Of a DNA stretch of 31,539 bases, positions 8,148 to 15,347 are shown one piece after another (the stretch's first letter is position 1; each line of letters begins with the position of its first letter). The stretch comes from an uncultured Lachnospiraceae bacterium (GTDB lineage Bacteria; Bacillota; Clostridia; Lachnospirales; Lachnospiraceae). Where the stretch lies: contig CAJTMB010000031.1 of assembly GCA_910577105.1 (NCBI GenBank), positions 1 to 31,539 of the forward strand, in the 5' to 3' direction. Under the pieces are notes generated by a model. It had not been told where the DNA came from. It did not search any database and saw only the letters and a program-made list of their open reading frames with translations. Both the position numbers and the translations under genes were made by a program.

Positions 8148-9162
8148 ATTGTTCCTCCTTTTCCTGCTCATAGGCATCTATCTTTTCCTCCCAGATTTCA
8201 GAGAGATGTTCCTCACCCCGCCTGTCGGGAAGACCTGTTTTTTCCACAAGGACTTCTCCCAGATATCTTGTGATTTTTTCTGCCCCCGAGAGGTTTAAAT
8301 GCAGTCCCGCGTCATAAGTATCCGTGGAAAAATCCAGTCCGGTTTCCTCCGTCAATTCCAAAAAATTGATATAGAGCAGTCCGTTTTCCTCGGCATAATC
8401 TTCCATCTGCGCATCCCATTCCTCATACCAGTACGGATAAAGACTGGGCGCTTTCACCAGAATCAAAGTGATACCGTTCTCTTTACACAATTTCGTTATC
8501 CTGTCCAGATAGTCATAAGCATTGTCCCCAAAACGATAGTCCGCAAGGATTCTGCCCTCCGGCACGTTTTCAGCCGGTTTTACATCCACCCTCATATAAT
8601 AGCCGTTATGGGATACCTTCGGCGTATCAAACATTCCCGCCACATCCTCTGCGCCCACTTCACTCCAACGGGAATGATAGCGCAGAAGAGGAAATACATA
8701 ATCCAAAAAATTTTCATCCTTCGTCATGGACGCCCTGATGGCATTGACCTTTGACACGGACCAGCGCATCCCTTCCAGCGTCATACGGTTATATGCCTCC
8801 CTCTGGGGCTCGTTGTACTGCATGGACAGCACGTTAAAAATCACCACCTTGGGCTTTTCATAACGCAGGGTGTCCTCCAGAAGATAGTAGGACTGCCAGA
8901 TAAGCTGCTGCGCGCTGCCCCGGATATAACTGTTGATGCCATACTCCTCCCATAACACTGCGGGTGAAAAGTTTTCATAGACCTCACAGTCACCGATAAA
9001 AATCACATCGTGGTCTTTTTCTTCCTGATAATATTCTGCTATCAATGCTCCTTCCACCACATCCGTGGCGTACTTGGGCACTAGCAATCTTTGCAAAAGA
9101 TACAGGCTGGTCAGTACCACAACTGCCGTACCTGCAATCTTTATCATCTTACGCTTTTTCAT
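8086..9162 (-). CDS. SGNH-like (DltD/AlgX-type) membrane-anchored protein
   Basis: A 358-residue protein with one N-terminal membrane anchor (about residues 8-27) and an extracytoplasmic SGNH-hydrolase-like domain. Such proteins work with MBOAT acyltransferases to pass acyl groups to surface polymers. Block I reads VIFIGDCEVYENFSP, so Cys59 occupies the position of the nucleophilic Ser of the GDS motif. Block V reads DAGLHLNLSGAEKI, giving the Asp-x-x-His pair. The C-terminal tail is very rich in charged residues (IDAYEQEKEEQYEKINGSDD). It follows the MBOAT gene by 13 bases. The Cys might form a thioester relay or show loss of Ser chemistry; either is inference. Confidence 0.8.
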   Translation of the reverse strand: MKKRKMIKIAGTAVVVLTSLYLLQRLLVPKYATDVVEGALIAEYYQEEKDHDVIFIGDCEVYENFSPAVLWEEYGINSYIRGSAQQLIWQSYYLLEDTLRYEKPKVVIFNVLSMQYNEPQREAYNRMTLEGMRWSVSKVNAIRASMTKDENFLDYVFPLLRYHSRWSEVGAEDVAGMFDTPKVSHNGYYMRVDVKPAENVPEGRILADYRFGDNAYDYLDRITKLCKENGITLILVKAPSLYPYWYEEWDAQMEDYAEENGLLYINFLELTEETGLDFSTDTYDAGLHLNLSGAEKITRYLGEVLVEKTGLPDRRGEEHLSEIWEEKIDAYEQEKEEQYEKINGSDDNGSASFCRMRG

Positions 9163-9175
9163 ATTTTACCTTCCG

Positions 9176-10768
9176 TCAGAACTGATTATAAATAAACTGG
9201 CTGGCGTCATAGCCTGCGCCGTAAGCGCCTGCAAGCAGTACAATCAAAAACAAACCGTACCAGACCAGAAACCTTACCGGATAAGGCTTTTCGGCAATCT
9301 TATCCCTGACGCTGCCGGTTCGCTGCAAAAGGCTTACCGCAGTCAGCAAAAGCACTCCCAGCGCCAGCAGGATATAATCCAGACCGCCCAGCCCAATCCG
9401 TAACAGGGAGCCGTCCCACAAAATCCGCCAGTTCCACTCTGTGAACATGGTTCCAAACATCCGAAATGTCAAAGGCACGTTGCGGTAACAGTCAAAAGTC
9501 CTTAAGCAGCTCATCAAAAGAACCGTACGGATTACCTGAAACAGCTTGAAGCCGAATTTTCCCTGCACCGAAAAACGGTTGTGGAAACGGGCATACAGGG
9601 GTTCCAGTTCCTGAGATATCATAATGACAGCCCAGTTGCCAAGACCCCACACAATAAAATTCCAGCTTGCTCCGTGCCAGATGCCGGTGGCAAACCATAC
9701 GGCAAAGGAAGACAGGTAAACCGGCATCCTTTTGCCGACTGCCTCCCCGAAACGCGCCCTTGCAAACTTGCTGAACTTAAGCATGGGCTTGCAGACGGAT
9801 ATGGGGTAAAAAATATAATCCGTAAACCAGGTGCCCATGGTAATGTGCCACCTTCTCCAATACTCCTTTATGGACTTTGAAAAGTAAGGCCGGTTGAAAT
9901 TCTCCTTGACCGTTATGCCCAAGGTTTCGGCAATACCGATGGTTATATCGATGCCTCCCGTAAAATCCGCATACAGCTCCAGCGCATAAAAGAGCATTCC
10001 CACAAACACATACGCGCCCCGGTAGGCGTCCGTATCCCGAATCAGGGTGTTTACGCCCGCCAGAATCCTGTCCGCTATCACCAGCTTTTTAAAATAACCC
10101 CACAAAATTCTTTGCAGCCCATAGCTTACCGTTTTGCCGCAGAAAGCATGCTGCGCAAACAAAGACTTTGCCAAATCCCCAAAGCGGCTGATTGGCCCCT
10201 GTACAAGCTGCGGAAAAAAGGAGACAAACAACGCCAGCTTAAAAGGATTCTTCTCGGCAGGAACCGTCCCCCTGTAAACATCTATCAGATAGCCAAGCGC
10301 CTGAAAGGTATAAAACGAAATGCCCATGGGAAGTGCGATATCCAGAAAGCCAAACTGTTTTGCACTGCCCGCAATCCGCAACAGGCCGTTTACATTGGAA
10401 ATGGCAAAATTGGTATACTTCACGACTGCCAGAATACCGAGATTTATAAGCAGGCAGGCAAGCAGCCATTTCCACTGCCTGCCTTTCATTTTTTCTTTAT
10501 AGGCTTTCCGCTCATCCTTGGAAAGGGTTTCCTTTACGGATTTTATGTATGCTTTCTGCTTTTCCCCAAGCTTTCCTATCCGGCAGGCCGTAAAATACGT
10601 CGTCGCCGTCGTTGCCAATATATAGAGCAGGTATGACGGTCCGGCAAAAAAATAAAATACATAGCTGCAAACAAGAAGCAGTCCCCACTGGAACCTCTTC
10701 GGAATCAGGTAGTACAGCAGAAACACTGCCGCCAGAAAGCCCAGAAACTCATACGATGTAAAGAGCAT
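9176..10768 (-). CDS. MBOAT family O-acyltransferase (DltB/AlgI type)
   Basis: A 530-residue polytopic membrane protein of the MBOAT family, which takes an acyl or aminoacyl group from a carrier inside the cell and passes it across the membrane. It begins MLFTSYEFLGFLAAVFLLYY. The conserved block NFNRPYFSKSIKEYWRRWHI (about 290-309) and the catalytic His365 in TGIWHGASWNFIVWGL are both present. At 530 residues it is closer in length to AlgI than to DltB (about 400). It starts 2 bases after the carrier-protein gene. Together with the ligase and carrier it forms a complete dlt-like transfer route. Confidence 0.92.
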   Translation of the reverse strand: MLFTSYEFLGFLAAVFLLYYLIPKRFQWGLLLVCSYVFYFFAGPSYLLYILATTATTYFTACRIGKLGEKQKAYIKSVKETLSKDERKAYKEKMKGRQWKWLLACLLINLGILAVVKYTNFAISNVNGLLRIAGSAKQFGFLDIALPMGISFYTFQALGYLIDVYRGTVPAEKNPFKLALFVSFFPQLVQGPISRFGDLAKSLFAQHAFCGKTVSYGLQRILWGYFKKLVIADRILAGVNTLIRDTDAYRGAYVFVGMLFYALELYADFTGGIDITIGIAETLGITVKENFNRPYFSKSIKEYWRRWHITMGTWFTDYIFYPISVCKPMLKFSKFARARFGEAVGKRMPVYLSSFAVWFATGIWHGASWNFIVWGLGNWAVIMISQELEPLYARFHNRFSVQGKFGFKLFQVIRTVLLMSCLRTFDCYRNVPLTFRMFGTMFTEWNWRILWDGSLLRIGLGGLDYILLALGVLLLTAVSLLQRTGSVRDKIAEKPYPVRFLVWYGLFLIVLLAGAYGAGYDASQFIYNQF

Positions 10769-10770
10769 GG

Positions 10771-11001
10771 TTATTCCTCATCTTCCAATTCCCGAATTAA
10801 CGCGTAGATGGCTTTGGCGGAATTGAAATTATCGGGAGTGATTTTTTCTGCGGAGATAGTTATGTCAAACTGGTCGTTAATTTCCGAAATAATGGAGACA
10901 ATATCAAAGGAATCCAGTATCTTATCGTCAATCAGGCTCCCGCAGGTTTCAAAATCCACCTCCGGATGTAAATCACTTAAAATTTCCAACAAATCTTCCA
11001 T
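10771..11001 (-). CDS. Acyl carrier protein (DltC-like)
   Basis: A 76-residue four-helix carrier protein. Ser31 in DDKILDSFDIVSI is the phosphopantetheine attachment site; DSFD resembles the DSM/DSL and DltC-type motifs. The protein is acidic, as expected. It sits 2 bases after the adenylating enzyme and 2 bases before the MBOAT gene, so the aminoacyl thioester made by the former is very probably loaded here and handed to the latter. It needs a phosphopantetheinyl transferase, which is not in the window. Confidence 0.9.
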   Translation of the reverse strand: MEDLLEILSDLHPEVDFETCGSLIDDKILDSFDIVSIISEINDQFDITISAEKITPDNFNSAKAIYALIRELEDEE

Positions 11002-11003
11002 AA

Positions 11004-12524
11004 TTAATTTTCCTTTCTCTTTAGATAATAATTTTTTAAAGTTACCCTGTCAAGCTTGCCGTTTGCCGTAAGGGGCATCTCATCCAGCTTCACAATCCTG
11101 TTGGGAATCATGTAACGGGGCAGCTTGTCCTTTAACGCGGCCGCCAAATCCTTTTCTTCGATGGCGCCCACATAATATAATACTATTTTTCCCTTTTCAC
11201 CGTCATAAATACATCCGGCAAGCTTCACCTGCTCCACCATGTTGACATTGGCTTCAATTTCTCCCAGTTCAATCCTGTGCCCCATATGCTTAATCTGGTA
11301 ATCTTTTCTGGAAACAAACAAAAGCTCTCCCCGCTCATTGTAACGGCCCAAATCACCGGTACGGTAAATCAGCTCCGGGTATGCCGTATTTAACGGATTC
11401 TGCACGAATACCTCTTTTGTCTTCTCAAAATTATTATAATATCCAAGCGTCAGGGAAGTGCCTCTGATACAGATTTCACCGGTCTCTCCCTTCCCCGCCC
11501 TTTCATTCTTCCCGGTTAACAGGATAATCTCCGTATTTTTAAAAGGCCGTCCGATGGGAATTGCCTCGTCCGGCGCAAAATCCCGCTCCACCTCATAATA
11601 ACAGCACATACCCGTCCCTTCCGTAGGACCGTACAGATTCACAAACTTCGCATCCGGCAGGACCGCCCTCCACTTTGCAAACTGTTTGATGGGAAAAACC
11701 TCGCTGCCGAAGGCAACGGTTTTTAAAAAACCGGGAACAACGGTCTGAAAGGTGCCAAAGGCGGAAATCATGGTAAGTGCGGATACCACCCAGCATATGG
11801 TATTGATTTGGCGTTCATTCAAATACTCAACCAGCTTTACCGGAAACATAAACAATTCCCGCGGTATCAGATAGGTGGTGGCGCCAAATTTTAAAGTCGG
11901 ATACAATTCTTTTAAGCAGGCGTCAAAATAGAGCGGGGTCTGATTGCCGAACACCGTATTTTCATCAAACGCAAGCACCTCGGAAAGCTGCTCAATATAG
12001 TCGATAACGGAACGGTGGCATGCCGCCACGCCTTTGGGAACCCCCGTGGAGCCGGAAGTGAACACAATATATATCGGGTCCGTATCAATGGCTTTATCAT
12101 GAATTTCCTGTAAGGAGGCTTCATCAATCCGGGTATGGCAGATGTCGCCATACAGCACGATTTCCCCCTCAAACGAAAACTGCTTTGCTATTTCTACGGT
12201 CTCTTCATCGCAGATAATCATTTCGGCCTTCACATTTTCCAGTATCAGCCGGATTCTGCCCGCAGGCATCTCTTCGTCAATGGGGACATAAAAATCGCCT
12301 GCCGCTATAACGCCAAAAAAAGCCGTGATTTCATTGGGGTGCTTACGCATAAACACCACCACCGGCTTTTTGTAAATTCCTTTGTGATGAATATAAGTGC
12401 CGACGGCACGGCTCTGCTCGTAAACCTGCCTGAAGGTAAGGGCCTGCGTGTCATCGGCAAACGCCGTTTTTTCCGGCTTTACCGTAACAATATGGTTTAG
12501 ATAGTCTAATACGTGATTCTGCAT
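11004..12524 (-). CDS. Amino-acid adenylating enzyme (DltA-like)
   Basis: A 506-residue stand-alone adenylation domain that should activate an amino acid with ATP and load the adjacent carrier protein. Core motifs are complete: FTSGSTGVPKG (155-165), NLYGPTEGT (296-304), YRTGDLGRY (387-395), HMGHRIELGEIE (413-424), and NGKLDR with Lys490. Asp201 in YFDACLKELYP is the residue that holds the alpha-amino group. By eye-alignment the pocket has Lys205 where PheA has Trp239, and Gly273 where DltA has its D-Ala-gating Cys269. Both differ from classical DltA, so D-alanine is not assured as substrate. GGGGGTG precedes the ATG. The next gene starts after only 2 bases. Confidence 0.9.
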   Translation of the reverse strand: MQNHVLDYLNHIVTVKPEKTAFADDTQALTFRQVYEQSRAVGTYIHHKGIYKKPVVVFMRKHPNEITAFFGVIAAGDFYVPIDEEMPAGRIRLILENVKAEMIICDEETVEIAKQFSFEGEIVLYGDICHTRIDEASLQEIHDKAIDTDPIYIVFTSGSTGVPKGVAACHRSVIDYIEQLSEVLAFDENTVFGNQTPLYFDACLKELYPTLKFGATTYLIPRELFMFPVKLVEYLNERQINTICWVVSALTMISAFGTFQTVVPGFLKTVAFGSEVFPIKQFAKWRAVLPDAKFVNLYGPTEGTGMCCYYEVERDFAPDEAIPIGRPFKNTEIILLTGKNERAGKGETGEICIRGTSLTLGYYNNFEKTKEVFVQNPLNTAYPELIYRTGDLGRYNERGELLFVSRKDYQIKHMGHRIELGEIEANVNMVEQVKLAGCIYDGEKGKIVLYYVGAIEEKDLAAALKDKLPRYMIPNRIVKLDEMPLTANGKLDRVTLKNYYLKRKEN

Positions 12525-12540
12525 GTTTACACCCCCGCAT

Positions 12541-12597
12541 ATCGCAAGCTGTACTTGCGATACTGCACTAATAAAGAGTTTGGAAGTTTACTTCCAA
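12541..12597 (-). promoter_or_regulatory. Two hairpins between racemase and ligase genes
   Basis: ATCGCAAG/CTTGCGAT (12541-12548 with 12554-12561) and TTGGAAG/CTTCCAA (12580-12586 with 12591-12597) fill most of the 78-base gap. Neither is followed by a strong T-run. They may act as processing or attenuation sites that set the ratio of racemase to the downstream genes. Confidence 0.4.
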
Positions 12598-12602
12598 GCT
12601 TT

Positions 12603-13319
12603 TCATTCCGTAATCAAATGCTCATATGTCTTTTTCAGCCTGCCGCAGGCAAGAACCGATTTCTGCGCCAGAACCTCCATCACATCCAGAAATCCGGCTT
12701 TTAAAGGGTAGTCCCTTTTGATAAGGGACAGTTCCGTACAGGCCAGCAGTACGACCTGCGCCCCCAGGGAGAACAACTCCGCCGCAACGGACTCAAAAAG
12801 GGGAAATTCCACCGGATTGCCGGCTTTTACATTTTCATATATGATATGCATTACCTTTTTTTGTCCGGCTTCACCGGGCGTAATGCATTCGATTCCATGC
12901 CGGGCAAACTCCTTTTGGAACAACCTGCTTTCCACCGTGCCGTCAGTTGCCAGAATGCCTGCTTTTGTAACACCTTCCTTTTTCAGGTATAATGCGGTTT
13001 CTTCCACGGCATTTAAAATGGGCACGCCTATTTCTTCTTCCAATTCCTGCTGAAAATAGTGGGCTGTGATGCAGGGAATGGCAATCAATTCCGCACCCTG
13101 ACTGACCAGCCCTTTTCCGACTTCCACCATTTCAGGCACCGGATTTACAGCATCAATCCCCAAAATATACCGGGTGCGGTCAGGTATCCGGGGTTTACTG
13201 TGAAGAAGGACTTCAATATGCTCCTGGTCCGCTTCAGCGTCAGTCATTTCCACCGTAAGTTGTAAAAAATATGCCGTTGCCATGGGACCCAGTCCTCCCA
13301 GCACGCCTAATTTTTTCAT
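12603..13319 (-). CDS. Aspartate/glutamate racemase family protein
   Basis: A 238-residue member of the cofactor-independent Asp/Glu/hydantoin racemase family. MKKLGVLGGLGPMATAYFLQ is the typical N-terminus of aspartate-racemase-like proteins. The two catalytic cysteines are visible: Cys83 in AIPCITAHYF and Cys194 in LLACTELSL. I chose the ATG at 13319, with GAGG upstream, over the in-frame ATG at 13367, which would add 16 charged residues. It lies between the transglutaminase-like gene (54 bases) and the ligase (78 bases), all in one direction. In context it may supply a D-amino acid for the dlt-like route, instead of an alanine racemase. Asp versus Glu cannot be decided from sequence. Confidence 0.88.
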   Translation of the reverse strand: MKKLGVLGGLGPMATAYFLQLTVEMTDAEADQEHIEVLLHSKPRIPDRTRYILGIDAVNPVPEMVEVGKGLVSQGAELIAIPCITAHYFQQELEEEIGVPILNAVEETALYLKKEGVTKAGILATDGTVESRLFQKEFARHGIECITPGEAGQKKVMHIIYENVKAGNPVEFPLFESVAAELFSLGAQVVLLACTELSLIKRDYPLKAGFLDVMEVLAQKSVLACGRLKKTYEHLITE

Positions 13320-13373
13320 ATGTTCTTTTCCTCTTTTATACACTCTTTCATGACCTTTTCCTTCCAAGCCCCG

Positions 13374-15029
13374 TCAGTTGACTTCAGGATACAGGGAACG
13401 GTCATAATTATGGGAATTGTAATGCATGGCGGAATACTCCATCAGTTCTTCATCCGTCCACATAAAGATACGCGGATGGTCCGTTCTGGGCGTCGTGTCA
13501 AAATGATACCACCCTTCCCCGATATCCACCAGATTCCAATAATGCTCTCTTCTTGTGGGAATCTTAGTGATGTCCAAATTGGATATGCCCGCCCTCGTCA
13601 GAAGTTCTTTTGCCGTACAGGCATACACATAACAGTCACCCTTTCTCTCCGCCAGTCCTTCATAGGCAGCCCTGACCCAGTCACCCTTCTCTGAATGGTT
13701 GATATACGCAATATGACGTATGTTCCAGTTGTAAATGGCCTGTACCTTCTCCAGTTCCGTCATCTCAGGGGTAATGATTTCCGCAAGCACGGCATCCGCA
13801 AGGGCATCCACCTCTTCTATGGAATACATTCTGGGCGTGACCGTCAGATTCACCGTTACACTCGTGACATTGCCTGCCAAATCCTTTGCCATATAAGTAA
13901 CGGGATAAACGCCTTCTTCATTCAGATTGACCGCTGCCGTATTCACCTCAAGCACCAGCCCGTCCGGGCAGTTATCCGTCACGGAAATATTTTTCTTGTA
14001 AGAAATGGTATCCCCGATAAAATACTGCAAATCCTTCGCCCCGCTTATCACCGGAGCTTCCGTATCCTCAAACAGCGTAAGCCGTGCGGTCTTTTGCGTT
14101 TCGTTGCCGCCGCCGTCAATAAAGCTTATGATAACCTCCTGCGTACCGATATAGGCTAAATCCGGCTCCTTCAGAAAATTTGCTGTTACTTCCGTGGCAT
14201 CCTCTATCTCTACAATAAATTCTTCTGCTTTCCGGGGCACCAGTGCAAATCCTTCCACATCCTGCACTTCAGCCATGGGCGGCATGGTATCCGCCACGTG
14301 CAGATTGGAAGTATAAACCGCCCCGTCCACTTTCAGGGATACTTCGTAATCCCCTACCCTGGCATAATCAAGCGCCTCCACATCCGTCACAAAAGAAACT
14401 TCATTTCCGGAAATCAAAAAGCTTTCCGGCCTTGGCGCACCCTGCCCTGCCTCTACGGTCAAATCTTCCACCACCGGGGAAAGAAACAACTCTGCTTCCA
14501 CAACAGACATATTGCTGCCCCTGTCGGTAAGAACCACCTGCACGGTCTGTCCGCCTGCTTTTGTAAAGTCCGGCTCCACGACATACTCCACTCCCACTGC
14601 CGTTGCATCCGCAATATTCGTCACAAAAGCACCTGCGCCGCAGGTTTGTCCTATTTCCATTTTTACAGGCACCGGCTCACCCACCGGCGCAATGGTATCT
14701 TCTATAATCAGCGTGCATCTGTGGGTAAACCAGCCGCTTTTCACCTCTATGTTATATTCCCCCGGCTCCGTAATGTTAAAAGGCTGGCTATCTTCCGTAA
14801 AAAAAGCAGTTTCATCCGGCTTTTTTAAAAAGTCGGAGGGTTCCACCATAACGCCTGCCTCCACCCTGCACAGTTTATAGGCAAGACTGTCCACATAAAA
14901 CCAGCCGCCTGCCAAAAGCAGGACTGAGAGCGCCAACAATATGCAGACTGTCTTGGCTTTTTTAAACTTCCCTTTTTTCCTCTTCATCCCGGGAACCTTT
15001 TGTTCTTGCCCATGCTGTATTTTTGTCAT
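13374..15029 (-). CDS. Membrane-anchored transglutaminase-like protein with Ig-like repeats
   Basis: A 551-residue surface protein. A positively charged N-terminus and one membrane segment (VCILLALSVLLLAGGWFYV) anchor it. Several beta-sandwich repeats of the bacterial Ig-like/DUF5011 kind follow, for example APVISGAKDLQYFIGDTISY and YPVTYMAKDLAGNVTSVTV. The C-terminal transglutaminase-like domain has the triad Cys466 (GDCYVYACTAK), His496 (REHYWNLVDI) and Asp511 (WYHFDTTP). Such domains act as peptidases or cross-linkers at the cell wall. It is the first gene after the promoter at 15055-15083. The start at 15029 has a distant AGGAG; the ATG at 14987 has AAAGG at good spacing and is the alternative. 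Confidence 0.85.
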   Translation of the reverse strand: MTKIQHGQEQKVPGMKRKKGKFKKAKTVCILLALSVLLLAGGWFYVDSLAYKLCRVEAGVMVEPSDFLKKPDETAFFTEDSQPFNITEPGEYNIEVKSGWFTHRCTLIIEDTIAPVGEPVPVKMEIGQTCGAGAFVTNIADATAVGVEYVVEPDFTKAGGQTVQVVLTDRGSNMSVVEAELFLSPVVEDLTVEAGQGAPRPESFLISGNEVSFVTDVEALDYARVGDYEVSLKVDGAVYTSNLHVADTMPPMAEVQDVEGFALVPRKAEEFIVEIEDATEVTANFLKEPDLAYIGTQEVIISFIDGGGNETQKTARLTLFEDTEAPVISGAKDLQYFIGDTISYKKNISVTDNCPDGLVLEVNTAAVNLNEEGVYPVTYMAKDLAGNVTSVTVNLTVTPRMYSIEEVDALADAVLAEIITPEMTELEKVQAIYNWNIRHIAYINHSEKGDWVRAAYEGLAERKGDCYVYACTAKELLTRAGISNLDITKIPTRREHYWNLVDIGEGWYHFDTTPRTDHPRIFMWTDEELMEYSAMHYNSHNYDRSLYPEVN

Positions 15030-15054
15030 ATTTTCTCACAAACTCCTGCCTACT

Positions 15055-15083
15055 AATATACCGCTTTTCACTATACTTGACAA
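15055..15083 (-). promoter_or_regulatory. Sigma-A-type promoter of the dlt-like operon
   Basis: On the minus strand TTGTCA (15078-15083) and TATATT (15055-15060) are separated by exactly 17 bases. Transcription would begin about 20 bases before the start at 15029. No better promoter was seen further down the operon. Confidence 0.7.
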
Positions 15084-15115
15084 TAGTTTGTTTTTCCTGC
15101 GTTTCCGAATTGCCA

Positions 15116-15286
15116 CATTTTGCATGGAGGCAGCCCTGGCGTGCATTTGATTCCATAAAGGACCGTGTAAAAACACCGGCACTTAGAGGTTGTTTTTTAA
15201 CCTCTTACGTACCGCTGTGTTTTTACCCGAGTGAGAACGCGTCCTGTTGGAACAAATGCACGCCAGGGCTGCCTCCATGCAAAATG
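15116..15286. repeat. Long-stem structured repeat, copy 1
   Basis: A perfect 34-bp inverted repeat (15116-15149 with 15253-15286) encloses about 100 bases. Inside, TTCC/GGAA, AGGAC/GTCCT, GTAAAAACAC/GTGTTTTTAC and the small hairpin AGAGGTT/AACCTCT continue the fold. An asymmetric segment GAGTGAGAACG stays unpaired. A related copy with a different but still paired stem lies at 20568-20755. It fills the gap between the zinc-ribbon gene terminator and the promoter of the next operon. It could be a structured RNA or a palindromic mobile repeat. Confidence 0.85.
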
Positions 15287-15330
15287 CACCGGCAATGAAA
15301 CCGCTTCTACGGCGGTTCAATGCCGGTGCA
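15285..15330 (-). terminator. Strong hairpin terminator of the rsmF operon
   Basis: On the minus strand TGCACCGGCATTGAACCGC pairs with GCGGTTTCATTGCCGGTGCA, with one small bulge and a short loop, followed by TTTTGC. It lies 17 bases after the zinc-ribbon gene stop and touches the long-stem repeat. Confidence 0.75.
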
Positions 15331-15347
15331 TTTCAAGTTTTCCTAAC

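Noticed and set aside
15023..15298. Rightward ORF over the long-stem repeat, similar in translation to one at 20486-20695
   Set aside because: The similarity of the peptides (KTPALRGC.LTSYVPL) comes from the conserved nucleotide element. Base changes follow pairing, not codon position, and no ribosome site is present.
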